From Tenrec ecaudatus (Eukaryota; Chordata; Mammalia; Afrosoricida; Tenrecidae): 64,000 nucleotides of DNA. The notes under the pieces are model-generated. The model ran no database searches. It was not told where the DNA came from and worked only from the letters and a program-made list of their open reading frames with translations. The stretch is from positions 10,660,584 through 10,724,583 of the forward strand of contig NC_134537.1 of assembly GCF_050624435.1 (NCBI RefSeq). The letters run 5' to 3'. This document shows positions 45,504 to 55,347 of this stretch, piece after piece (within the stretch, counting starts at the first letter, position 1; every line of letters begins with the position of its first letter). The position numbers and the translations under genes were made by a program.

Positions 45504-47460
45504 CTGTAAAACAAAAATCTAATTTAGCACAATCGCTTTGAGGGATAAACAATCCTTGAGGGGGGAAAAATCACTGTTGCTGCCTTTTCGTAAGACTTGG
45601 GCATACCCTATTAATGGAAACAACTTAAGATACAGTTGAGAGCCTTTCAGTGCTAAAACACACCTGCCAAAGACACACAGGTATACAAACTACCAGATGA
45701 TCCTAATGACATGGGGGACGGGGAGTGGGGAGAAAGAAGGGGAACTGCACAAAAGTCCTCGTGCCTTCATATTAAATACCCAGTCTCTAGAGTACCAAAT
45801 TGATTTAATCATATGATTTTCACTTAGTAGGAAACAATTCATTGTCTTTAAATACAACTAAAATCAAACAAACAAAACCCATCCAGCTGTGGCACCAAGA
45901 GCACTCAGTCACTTACCTCCAAGAGAAACTGGCAAATATTTTTCCTTTGGTCACCTTGAAGCTGAATAACCTCCCCGTACTCAGGGTGTTCAATCACAGT
46001 ACCATTACAGGCAAATTTCTAGGGAAGAACAGAAACACGCAACATTAATTAAACCTAATACACGCAGGTTCACAAGCTCTACCATATGACTACAATCAAC
46101 TTCATTACGTTTACTTTTATATATTTAAGAAATAGTTCTTGTCCCAGAAGTGCCCAAGGACAAGGCAATTTAAACACAAATCGGCAGGTCACATAAACTG
46201 AATTTATGCAAAACCACAATTTAAACACATCTAATGAGGGTTTGGCTGATGATCTGGCAGACAATTTCAAGGACGAACAAAGCTTTCTTGGGCCCCACCG
46301 TCATCTTCATCCACCCTGATTTATTCAACCGAAGGGGGACCATAATCCAATTTGGGGGTAAGGGGCGGGGCTGCATCTGAATTTTAAATCCTCTCCCCAC
46401 ACCACATTGTACCTTTTTGAAAGCTTTCACAAGTTTCTTTTTGTCATAATCATCCGCAATGCCCTGGACAGTGGTCAGTGTCTTCCTGCCGTTTCGTTGC
46501 TGGATTCTTATATGAATGTAATCTTCAGTCCCTGCCGGGAGTAAGTCGTCACCCTTAGTTGCATCAGCAAAGGGGTCTGCAAAGAAACGAACAACCCAAA
46601 TCAGAGAGACATCTCAGAAGAAGCCCCAGAAATGCGGCGGCGTGCACATCTGGACCAGTGGGGCAAGAAGCTTCCAGGTGCCTATGCGTTTTGGTTTCCA
46701 GGGCTGTTTAGTGGAAAGAAAAAAAAAAAAAAGAGCCTTCCAGATACCTAATAGAGAGGGAGCCATTAATTAATGAAAAAAGTCTCTTATAATCTGCACA
46801 GGAGGAGGTGCCTTGCCCTCTAATGATAGAAGGGAAAGCTTTAATTTTCTAAGCCCCTATTAAAAAAAAACACACGTGCGTCATCCCGATGCCAGCCTTG
46901 TTTGTCAACAGCGAGCTCCGCACAGGAGGCGCACGGTCATCGGGGAACTGTTTTAACTGCGTCGGGACAAGCGCCCCCGCCCCCAAACGGGCAGCGGGCG
47001 CAGACACCAGCACCCAGACTGCGGGGGGCGTGTGCACTTGCACGCCGCCGCGCCGGCCCCCAGCCTGCACCGCCCGCTGCCCGGGCGCCCCGCAGCCGCA
47101 CCGGTTACCCCGCGAGCCCCCGAGCGGCACGGCCCCTGCTCCCCACGCCCCCGGCCCCCGAGGGTCTCCGCGGAGTCGGAGCCGGGGCGAGGACGGGGTC
47201 GCCGCCGGGGGTGGGGGGGTCCGGGGTCCCGCGGCGCTCGGCTGGGGGAGAGGGGGTCCGGGGAACGGCGGGCGGGGGTCGCCCCGTCGCCATTTTCTGG
47301 GCACCGAGACAAAGCCCAGCCGGGGTGCGGGGAGCCTTTTGGGGGTGCTGCCCCGGGCGAGCGGCCGCGGCGGGCGCACGGGCGAGAGGCGCGCCGGGCA
47401 GGGCAGGGGCGGCGGGCCCGGGCTCTTACCGAAAGATTGGAGGTTCTGGATAGTGGACAT
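45459..47460 (-). CDS. EIF1B: eukaryotic translation initiation factor 1B (four coding exons)
   Basis: This encodes an eIF1/SUI1-family factor. eIF1 proteins bind the 40S ribosomal subunit near the P site and enforce accurate start-codon selection in the cytoplasmic preinitiation complex. Reading the minus strand, coding exons 47460-47430, 46576-46413, 46018-45917 and 45503-45459 total 342 nt, giving 113 residues plus TAA, the family's usual length. The product starts MSTIQNLQSF and ends LLEVGIVKEEQLKVHGF, which separates EIF1B from EIF1 (MSAIQNLHSF start, LVEIGLAKDDQ near the end). The SUI1 core is complete, including the IRIQQRNGRKTLTTVQGI strand-loop and the DDYDKKKLVKAFKKKFACNGT segment. 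All introns are GT-AG (853, 394 and 413 bp). No frameshift or stop was seen, so this is an active-type gene and not a retrocopy. It is the only confident gene in the window. The start is fixed by the conserved N-terminus. Confidence 0.97.
45917..46018 (-). CDS. EIF1B: EIF1B coding exon 3
   Basis: The exon has 102 nt, exactly 34 codons in phase 0. It encodes KFACNGTVIEHPEYG through KNICQFLLE. The acceptor is TTCTTCCCTAG, with a good pyrimidine tract, and the donor is GAG|GTAAGT. Confidence 0.96.
46413..46576 (-). CDS. EIF1B: EIF1B coding exon 2
   Basis: The exon holds 164 nt and begins after a TTTGCAG acceptor. It encodes the segment from DPFADATKGDD to KLVKAFKK, which contains most of the SUI1 beta-sheet and the basic ribosome-facing loop (QQRNGRK). 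The donor is AAAAAG|GTACAA. Confidence 0.96.
47286..47297 (-). promoter_or_regulatory. YY1-like site in EIF1B intron 1
   Basis: The gene strand reads GAAAATGGCGAC, one mismatch from AANATGGCGGC. YY1 sites just downstream of the start site are common in CpG-island housekeeping genes. Confidence 0.45.
47430..47460 (-). CDS. EIF1B: EIF1B coding exon 1
   Basis: The exon holds 31 coding nt: ATG at 47460-47458 through ten codons (MSTIQNLQSF) plus the first base of an Asp codon. The donor is G|GTAAGA at 47429. It lies inside the CpG island; the 5' UTR extends rightward but its start cannot be fixed from sequence alone. Confidence 0.95.
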
Positions 47461-47746
47461 GCGATACTAGTGCGAGGCCGGAGAGGGGATAAAATTCGTG
47501 CGGGGCCCGCCCGGATCACCGTGTCAGGACGCTGCGGTGGCGAGAAAACGGAAACCAACCAGGGGACCGCTTCGCCCCGGGGATGGGAGCCCACTGGCGC
47601 GTCTGCGGCGGCGGAAGCCGGGAGGAGGCAGGCGGAGGCAACAAGAGGCGAAGGAGGAGGAGGCGGCGGCCGAGGAGGCGGAGGAAGAGGCGGCGGCGAC
47701 GGAGGGCAGGACCCGACCGAAGAGGCGGCGCTGCGGCTTCTCCCAC

Positions 47747-47759
47747 AAAAATGGCCGAC
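47747..47759 (+). promoter_or_regulatory. YY1-like site in the promoter
   Basis: AAAAATGGCCGAC resembles the YY1 consensus AANATGGCGGC. It lies about 290 nt upstream of the EIF1B ATG, near where transcription could start in either direction. Confidence 0.45.
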
Positions 47760-47781
47760 CGAGACTATTTAGCCGCGCCCG

Positions 47782-47812
47782 CCGCCCCGCCCACGGGGCC
47801 CGCCCCGCGCCG
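47782..47812. promoter_or_regulatory. GC-box cluster
   Basis: Two CCGCCCCGC-type boxes (potential Sp1/KLF sites) lie between the YY1-like site and the first ZNF143-type motif. Confidence 0.5.
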
Positions 47813-47819
47813 GGAATCC

Positions 47820-47832
47820 TGGGACTTGTAGT
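47820..47832 (-). promoter_or_regulatory. ZNF143/Staf-type promoter motif 1
   Basis: The minus strand reads ACTACAAGTCCCA, a full match to the conserved promoter motif ACTAYRNNNCCCR attributed to ZNF143. It lies about 360 nt upstream of the EIF1B start codon, in the orientation of the gene. Confidence 0.7.
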
Positions 47833-47883
47833 TCCGCCCAGACGACCGAGCCCGGAGCGCAGAGCGCCCTCGGGACTTCCGGG

Positions 47884-47896
47884 ACCACAACTCCCG
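47884..47896 (+). promoter_or_regulatory. ZNF143/Staf-type promoter motif 2 (one mismatch)
   Basis: The plus strand reads ACCACAACTCCCG, one mismatch from ACTAYRNNNCCCR. It faces away from EIF1B, about 52 nt from motif 1, which suits a bidirectional promoter. Confidence 0.55.
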
Positions 47897-47960
47897 GCGG
47901 GGAGCGCGTCGGGCGGCTGGCACGGGTGGGCGGGGCGGCCCGCCCGGCCTGGTAGGGGCG

Positions 47961-48526
47961 CCGCGCTGCAGACCCGGCAGAAGCAGCAGCCCGGAGCCAC
48001 GGCTTGCTCTCCCTGTGGCTCCTGTTCCCTTTCTCCAGTGGTACCCTCCACCGGGGATGGGTTTGGAGGGAGAATCCCATCGGTCACCGTGGAAACGTTG
48101 GGCCGTGCAAGTTAAGATCGAAGTGCCTGGCCAGCGCTGAATTAGCCCCGGCTTCCAACTCCACGGCCACTCCTCGTCACCTGCGGGATCGGATCGAAAT
48201 TCCAGCGCCTGGATCAGGAGGGTGTTGGTCTCTCCCTTGAAGTTCGCGGTGGGCGTCTTCCGTGTCCTCCTAGGCCCCGCCTCCGTTGGGCTGACCTCTG
48301 ATGCCCGAACGTTAAGCTGCAGATCCGTTTTCCCTGGGTTTGATGAGAGTTCTGCGGGGGAGATGCAGGTCTAGCAAGCGCCAGGTGATGCTGATGGCCT
48401 GGATCAGAGACCAGCCTGAGAACCTGGCGTCTGCCGGGATCTGGCATCTAGTGGGAGCCAGGTGTGTTTCCAACAAACGTGCCACCTTCATCAAGTTGAA
48501 CACAGGGCCCTGAACAGTTAACCCCA
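47961..48526. other. no further gene recognised upstream of EIF1B
   Basis: GC falls off after the island. A divergent non-coding transcript (EIF1B-AS1 in human) could start near here, but I see no splice or conservation evidence for it. Confidence 0.35.
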
Positions 48527-48686
48527 AACCGAACTCACCGCCGTAGAGACCCCATAGGGTAGGTTAGAACAGTCTTTGAGTTTCTGAGGCTGTATTTCAA
48601 AGTCTTTCTCTCAAGGAGAAATGGTTTCAAACTGGCGACCTTGCAGTTAGCAGCCCAGTGCATAACCACTATACCACCAGGGCTCC
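48527..48686 (-). mobile_element. AfroSINE
   Basis: Antisense copy: 'AAACCGAACTCACCGCCGTA', 'GGTTTCAAACTGGCGACCTT' and terminal 'ATACCACCAGGGCTCC'. Confidence 0.9.
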
Positions 48687-48689
48687 TTG

Positions 48690-49314
48690 AACAGTTGGGT
48701 GACTGATATACCTGCAAGGTGAGCCCAGCAAATAGGCCGATGAACAAAGAACCAGGTTACTAGTACTGTAATGTCGTCCTATCCAGTCAAACGTGTTTAA
48801 ACTCAAAAAACAAACCCAGAACTTAGAAAGGGGCTCCCTCAGGCAGGTAGATAGTAGCAAACTGATTTGACTTTCTGGAAACAAGAAATAGACTAAAATT
48901 TAGAGGCCTTAAATAGTTTTTGTGTGTGTATCTACCAGTCTTGTGAAATCCATGAATTCCTTTTTCTAAATGTTTCTGAGAGTATAAAACAAACTGGATG
49001 ACAAAGGAAAATAGTTACCAGTCCATGGCAATTTAAAACAATACACTGGTCAGGTAATAAGAAGTGCCCTATTATGCTTTATTAACATCTAGCAGTCGGT
49101 TGAATAACTGCTCTAATTTTAAAAAGGTGACATGTGTGAAAGATATTTTGACACTGATAACCTAATCTAAAACATCCGTGGCTGTTAAAGGTAGAAGGTG
49201 ACAGTTTCTCCCGGCAATTTGGTGCTGTTGCCTATTTTCATAATGGCAGAGAATGCTAAATTTTACTGAGTGGTTAGAGATGTTACAGTCTTTTGTGATT
49301 AACAATAGGAGCAT
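48690..49314. other. no gene recognised
   Basis: AT-rich, unassigned. Confidence 0.4.
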
Positions 49315-49515
49315 CTGCACGTCTTGTCTTACTATGTGCCGGTTGCAAGGTTTATTTATAAAAGTCTTCATCTTCATAGCTGTTTTGTGAAGCAGATGTG
49401 AAAATTCCGTCTATCATACGTGGAACTGGAGGTTCTCTAGGTTAAATAACCTGCCTGAAAGAAACCACGCTCATAACTCGCAGTAATCTGAGCCCATTTG
49501 TGGTCTTCCCGTCCT
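49315..49515 (-). mobile_element. MIR SINE
   Basis: 'CTTACTATGTGCCGGTTGCA', then the 'GCAGATGTGAAAATTCCG...' region and 'GGTTAAATAACCTGCCTGAA' follow the MIR antisense consensus order. Confidence 0.65.
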
Positions 49516-49923
49516 GATGTTCAGGAAAAGCACTTTTCGTATCCAAACTTAAGTATGAACTTCTAGAGGTGAGTCCTAAACCAAAGGTCAAGGGCTTCTG
49601 TTGCTCCTGTCTTAATTAGAGTCACATGGATGTCTACTCTTTGGCTTCCTATCTTCATAAGTATCTTGGTAAAACACCCCCCTCTAAGAAACACCCCCTA
49701 AGCAATGCGCATCTCTGTTTCTGTTCCCTTTTTCCTTACAAGCTACCACAAGCACTTTGCATTATGCGGCTTCTCAGGAGTCAAGGGTGGTCCAGTGAAG
49801 ACAAATAATGGACAGCGAAGTTTAGAAAAAATGAAAAAAGAGCTCTCACAGTCACTGGCCCTGTCAGGACAATCCATCCTTTCTTAGAGCTGGTATTGGC
49901 ACCAGAAAATTCCAAACCCAAGC

Positions 49924-50096
49924 CAAACTCGCTGTGATCAAGTCAATGCCAACTCAAAGCGACCTGATAAGACAGGGTGGAACCACCCCCTTTGAGTTTC
50001 TGAGACTGTAACTCTTGACTGGAGTAGAAAGCTCTGAGTTTGACCTGCTGGTCTTGTAGTTAGCAGCCCAACACAGTCTCTACACCACCAGGGCAC
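49924..50096 (-). mobile_element. AfroSINE
   Basis: Antisense copy: 'CCAAACTCGCTGTGATCAAG', 'CTTGTAGTTAGCAGCCCAAC' and terminal 'TACACCACCAGGGCAC'. Confidence 0.88.
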
Positions 50097-50269
50097 AGAA
50101 GCTCCTAAATCTTCTGTCAGAGCCGATTATAAATCCAGGTTAGATACAAGTGTGATTCTATCTTAAAGGGTCTCTGAAGCCCTGATCTCTCACAACCTTT
50201 GTAGGTAGACCTGCACTGACCAATTGGGGTGGGGGAAGCCAGCCCCCTACAACTAATCACGGGTTCGAT

Positions 50270-50810
50270 AGGCGCAATTGTATGATTAAGATATCTAAAG
50301 ATTATAGTAAAGTCATAGAGAAATGGGAGAGTAAATTAAAGAAGTCAGACACATTTCATGGTAGCATGCTCATCTCAGCTCCTCTTGGTGGTCCACGTGG
50401 AGGTGACAGATGAGAAGTCAGGAGAGAGCTCTCGTGAGGTTTTATTTCTGAGCAAACATTTTTCTGTGGGGGCATGCAAGCCCTCTGGTTACAGATAACA
50501 ATCTACGTCATAGGAAGGGGTTGTAACATAGGCAATGCAAGCAATCGGAAGGGGATGACCTAGGGGTGTACACGCAATAGTTCAGGGAGGGAATAGGGGT
50601 ACATATGTGGCAAGATGGGCGGACGCTAGACTCAATATAGTAGCCTAACCTTAGTCATCCTTGAGTGGTCCCGGACTTGCCTTCGGACACTCCTTCAAGG
50701 GAACAATATCAGAAGGGAGTGGGCCCTACTTAGGGTGAGTCAGACTATACAGTCTGGTTGCTCTAGATACCCTTAAGGAGAATAACCTCTGACCTTTCAA
50801 TGACCTCCTA
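50270..50810 (-). mobile_element. candidate ERV LTR of another family
   Basis: On the minus strand an AATAAA signal (50446-50441) is followed by 'ACCTCACGAGAGCTCTCTCC' and 'ACCACCAAGAGGAGCTGAGA', an arrangement typical of LTR R/U5 regions. Boundaries and class are not established. Confidence 0.35.
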
Positions 50811-52490
50811 GTGTATAGTCATTTACCATGTGTAGCAAGCGGCGTCTTGGGTTTGGCATATATTTGGGGGAGACAACTTGGGAGAAATCTTTCTGTATCC
50901 CATAGATTGGGAAGCCAGGAGACACTAAACTGGTATGAATTGAAGTGTGTTTTACCCTTGAGCATGAAAGGATTTGATATTCATAGAAAATTCTTAGAAA
51001 AAGAAAAACTTGGGCAGTTAAGATCGAATACTTTGGGGGCTGAAATGGGACCAGCCTAGTTTAAGGAGATTCTTTATATCTTGCCTGAGTTTAAAAACAG
51101 GTAGATCACTGGCAGCGAACAGTAGTGTTGACTCAGAGTCAGCAAAGATATAGTAAGAAGAGTTATAAAAGGTGCAACGGCACCTCTGGACTTCATAGCT
51201 CAGCGAAAGAAGAGAACCTCCAGAAATCTGTGCATCTACAAACAAACACCTACCAGCTCTGCAGGAGGAACGGTTTTGCCTGGCTCCGAGCCATGAGAGA
51301 TGCTTTGCTTGGCCCCCCAGAAAGGGGCCACTGTGATGTAGTGCCCAGCACCCTAGCTGTTTGCCTACAGTGACGATGGTGTAGATTCAGTGCAGCTGTT
51401 TCCTGGAGCTGCTAATAGAGCTGCTGTCTGGTTAGGACTTGGGGTCCTCACCCACCCATAACATGAAAATCTGCCATTCAGATCTCCTCCCTCAGCTCGT
51501 GGATTGACTGACAGTACCAGCTGCTATACTTGGAATTCAACACTGCATCTGGCCGAGGCCACACTTCCAACAGGCTGCTCCCAGCCTGTGACTGAGAGCA
51601 CGCAGGGGTACCAATGCCGGCCTGTTCCTGAGAGACAGGTTCAGCTATTGGCCTGGCTGAACGTTCTCATATCTGTATGTTTGAACTATCAACTAGCCTT
51701 CATTCGTCTCTCCTTCCCAGGGCCACTGTATCCAGCTCTCTGCAGCCCTCCCCACCCCGAAATGTTTGCCCCAATCCATTTCCTGCACATCTAATCCTGT
51801 CTCATCCAATTCTTGCTTTTCCAAGGAGCCAAACAGACACCAAGCCTCGACACAGGATGGTGGGAAGAGAACAGGCAGAAAGGAAGTTCCCGTGAAAACC
51901 GACTCTGATTATTGACACAAGACTTGTCCTGCAGACCCAACACGTGGTGAGCGGTGCGAGGGCCGCACGAGGCTCGGAGAAGCTCTGCATGCTATGGCAG
52001 TGGGTTCGGTGTGGGTGTCCATTCGGCCAGGTACGACAACCGAAAGTCCATCCATCCAACGTCTTTTTGGTAGTGGAACAATGAAAATGCTTGGAAGCAA
52101 TCCCTGGTTATGAGAATGGGGCAGTAGATAGACTCTTTCACATGGGATGCAGGATATGTGCAACACATCTCTTTTCATTCCTGACAGTCCCATGCCCTTG
52201 TGAAATTGTAACCGTAGTCACTTTGGCTCATTATCATCAAATCAGCTTTATCACGATGGCAGTCCCTTTATGCCACCCAACTAGATTGGGACAGCGCATG
52301 TCAGGTGCCTGTATGTACAGACCTAAAACCCTTTGCTGTCATAAGGTTTACATGTATTTTCACCTTAGGAAAGGGACTAGCATGGGCAATGCAAAGTCCC
52401 TGAGGCAAAAAGGCCACCCTTTGCTGCTGTCTTCTCATCCCAGCTCCCGAACTTTCTCTTTTAGAGAAGATGCTTGATAGCACATGACTT
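50811..52490. other. no gene recognised
   Basis: Unassigned; may include ERV interior if the candidate LTR is real. No retroviral motif was found. Confidence 0.4.
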
Positions 52491-53169
52491 TTTTCTCTCT
52501 AAGTCAGATAGTTCTTGACTGAAAGTAGAGAATCCCAGAAAGATGTTTAGCTGCGTTTCACTGACTATGCAAAGGTACTAAACTATGCGGATCAGAACAA
52601 ACTATGACTAGCCTTACAGAAGAATGGCAATTCTAGAACACTTCATTGTGCTCATGTGGAACCTGTGCATGCAAGAGACAGTTGTGTGCGTAGAACAAGA
52701 GAATGCTGCAGGTTTTAAGCTGAGGAAAGGTGTGCATCAGGATTGTATCTTCTCACCACACTTATTCAATCTGTTTGCTACGCAAATCATCCAAGAAGCT
52801 GGATTATACGAAGAAGAATGAGACATCAGGACTGAAGGAAGGCTGGTTAACAACCTGAGATATGTAGACACAACTTTGCTTGCTTAAAGTAAGGAGGACT
52901 CGAAGCACTTGCTGATGAAGATCAAGGATTGCAGCCTTCGATGTGTCTTACAATTCAATGGAAAGAAGACCAAAATCCGCACACGGAACCAACAGGTAAC
53001 AAATAGCATGATAAACAGAGAGAAGCATGACGTTGTCAAGGATTTCATCTTGCTTGGACCCACAATCAGTGCTGATGGAAGCAGCAGTCAAGAGCACAAA
53101 TGATGCAGTCTACGGGGGTAAATCTGCTGCCAAAGACCTGCTTAGAGAACTGAAAAGTGAGAATCTAAC

Positions 53170-53328
53170 TGTGCAGTCGCCTAATCTGGTGTCAACTGAA
53201 GGATTAAGAGTGAAGGGGTGGAGTCTAGGCTGTCAATCTGGAGATCGCCAATGAGACTTCTGTGGGCATGGCCTTCTCCTGAGAATTCTGGGAAATCTGG
53301 TACTTGCTCCTTGGAGGCAGAAGACACT

Positions 53329-53396
<68 letters not shown>

Positions 53397-53759
53397 ATCT
53401 GCTGCTCCCTGGGAGACATTGCAGAAGACAAGCCACATAGACGCAACCAGACCTTGGAACCCGAGAAGCCACAGAGAGACCCCTGCCAGGGCTGAGATGT
53501 TTCCAATGACACTGGATCCAAAGACTTTCTACCCACTGGTGTGTGACCTGCATTGGGCATCAGTGCATGTGTTTCGTGAGTCTGAAGAGGACTTTATAGA
53601 TTGATATCGGAAACATGGACTAATATCGAATTTATTGACTTGATCTGGACTGGGCTGGGATGTTTTCTCAATGTTCAATTGCTCTTCTATGTAAATCTCT
53701 TTCTTATACATGTGTGTATGTCCATGGATTTGTTTCTCTGGTCTACCCAGACTAACACA
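53170..53759 (+). mobile_element. ERVL-type solo LTR with an internal tetranucleotide array (TSD CTAAC/CTTAC)
   Basis: Starts TGTGCAGTCGCCTAATCTGG and ends CTACCCAGACTAACACA. Flanks CTAAC (53165-53169) and CTTAC (53760-53764). Inserted in the RTE. Confidence 0.88.
53330..53397. repeat. (ATCT)n microsatellite, about 16 units
   Basis: Uninterrupted tetranucleotide repeat in the ERVL-type LTR, not seen in its relatives here. Confidence 0.97.
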
Positions 53760-54105
53760 CTTACTTTGAGGACTAAGGTGTGCCTGACCCCAAGCCGTGT
53801 TATTTTCACTCGCTTCATATGCATGTGGAAGTTGGACATTGAACAAAGAAGACTGGAAGAAAATCGGGTGCCTTGAATTGGGGTCCTAGTGAAGATAATT
53901 GAAAGGACCACAGACTGCGCCAAGGACAAACTCGTCTGTCTTGGAAGAAGTGCTGCCAGAGAGCTCCTGAGAGGCAAGGATGGCGAGACTACGTCTCACT
54001 CATGCTGGCCATATTGTCAGGGGGGACCAGTCTCTGGAGAAGAACATCCTGTTTGGTAGAGGGGCAGCAAAAGAGAGGAAGACCCCAGACAAGATGGATC
54101 GACCC

Positions 54106-54249
54106 AAGGAGAAAAAATGAGGGTCTGATGCCAAAGCTAAAGTAGAAAGCAAATGTTTTGAGAATGATGAGGGCAACAGATGTACAAATATGGATGGATG
54201 TATGGATTGTGATAAGAGCTGCATGAGCCCCAAATAAAATGATTTTAAA
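54106..54249 (+). mobile_element. short L1 3'-end insertion
   Basis: About 144 bp from 'GAAAAAATGAGGGTCTGATG' to 'CCCAAATAAAATGATTTTAA' between copies of AAGATGGATCGAC / AAGATGGATTGAC, its imperfect target-site duplication. Confidence 0.85.
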
Positions 54250-54556
54250 AAGATGGATTGACACATGGGAGTGATAATGAGAATGGCAGTGGACCAGGCT
54301 GTGCTTCGTTCTGTCATCTGTAGGGTCTCTATGAGTCGGAACCAACTTAAAGGCATCCAACAACTGCAACCAGTCTAAATTGTGCATCTTCCTCGAGCAG
54401 ACGTGACTTTGAAGTTGCCAGATCCACCCCTGGCATTCTACACAAACTCCCATTTTTCAACAGATAATCTTGGACTTCTGTAGGTCTCAATGGGAATAGT
54501 TTGAATCATTCTAACGGAAACAAGTTTAGAAAATGTTTGAATATTACTAACTGTAG

Positions 54557-54975
54557 GGATTTATACCTAATCGCTTCAAGGACTCAGGTGTGCCTGACCC
54601 CAGCCACGGTATTTTTAATTGTCTCGTACACATGTGGAAGCTGGATGATGAGTAAGGAAGACTAGAAGCAGTGATACGATGGTTTGGGTGGAGAATACCG
54701 AAAGTACCATGGGCCACCAGAAGAAACACCGTCTTGGAGGATGTAAGGCCAGAATGCTCCCTAGAACCAAGGGTGGTGGGACTTTGGCTCACATCCTTTG
54801 GGAATGTCATCAGGAGGGGCTGGTCTGGAAAAGGGCAACATGCTTGGTCAATTAGAGGGTCAATGAAAACAGAGGAAGGTCGTCAAGGAGATGGATTGAC
54901 ACCGTGGCTACTGACAGAGGCTCAAACATAACAATGATTGTGCTCTGTTGAACATGGGGTCCCTGTGAATTGGAG
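54557..54975 (+). mobile_element. RTE (BovB-like) LINE 3' region
   Basis: 'GGACTCAGGTGTGCCTGACC', 'GAAGCTGGATGATGAGTAAG' and 'GGAGATGGATTGACACCGTG' parallel the neighbouring RTE. Confidence 0.85.
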
Positions 54976-55000
54976 TAACCACAAAAATGACACATAACCA

Positions 55001-55188
55001 CAAAAAAAATCACTACCAGCGAGTTCACTCCAACTCACAATGAGCCTGTAGGACAGTGTAGAACCGATCCCGTGTGTTTCCTAGACTGTAACTCTTCACG
55101 AGAGTAGAAAGCCCCATCTTGCTCCCGAGGAGCAGCGGGTGGCTTTGAATTCCTCACCTTGTGGTTATCAACCCAATGCAGAACCACT

Positions 55189-55189
<1 letters not shown>
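55001..55189 (-). mobile_element. AfroSINE ending in a CAG tract
   Basis: Antisense copy: 'GTAGGACAGTGTAGAACCGA', 'CACGAGAGTAGAAAGCCCC' and 'CAATGCAGAACCACTAC', after which the usual 'CACCAGGGCTCC' head is replaced by (CAG)n. Confidence 0.88.

Positions 55190-55264
<75 letters not shown>
55190..55264 (+). repeat. (CAG)25 trinucleotide repeat
   Basis: 25 uninterrupted CAG units followed by CAA CAG CAG CAA. It sits at the head of an AfroSINE, not in an exon. Confidence 0.97.
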
Positions 55265-55275
<11 letters not shown>

Positions 55276-55347
55276 ACACGGATTCGTGATGAATGACCAG
55301 AGGGACTGATTACTTAATCCTGGTAACAATCGCAGTTGATCTAGAAG

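Larger units (their letters stand above)
46890..47960. promoter_or_regulatory. EIF1B: CpG island / EIF1B promoter region
   Basis: The GC content and CpG density jump sharply against the AT-rich flanks, with runs of CGG/CCG and several CCGCCC boxes. The island covers EIF1B intron 1 (distal part), exon 1 and about 500 bp upstream. Such islands usually mark housekeeping-type, often divergent, promoters. No TATA box is evident at a convincing place. Long open frames here on both strands are products of GC richness. Confidence 0.85.
52491..54372 (+). mobile_element. RTE (BovB-like) LINE, reverse-transcriptase region to 3' end, split by an LTR and an L1 tail
   Basis: Reverse-transcriptase sequence is readable at about 52620-53110: FKLRKGVHQDCIFSPHLFNL, then RYVDTTLLA where the family has the catalytic YADD. 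An LTR splits it at 53170-53759. The C-terminal part resumes at 53760 ('TTTGAGGACTAAGGTGTGCC'), an L1 tail interrupts at 54106-54249, and the 3' end follows ('CATCTGTAGGGTCTCTATGA'). The 5' half with the endonuclease is absent. It is inactive. Confidence 0.9.

Noticed and set aside
46721..46737. A-rich run in EIF1B intron 1 as a retroposon tail
   Set aside because: No SINE or L1 body adjoins it and no target duplication was found.
45459..47460. EIF1B as a processed retrocopy
   Set aside because: Three GT-AG introns, a CpG promoter and an intact frame show the source-type gene.
46849..48115. Several long open frames on both strands over the CpG island
   Set aside because: High GC lowers stop-codon frequency. 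Only the 31-nt EIF1B exon 1 is coding; the rest runs through intron and promoter.
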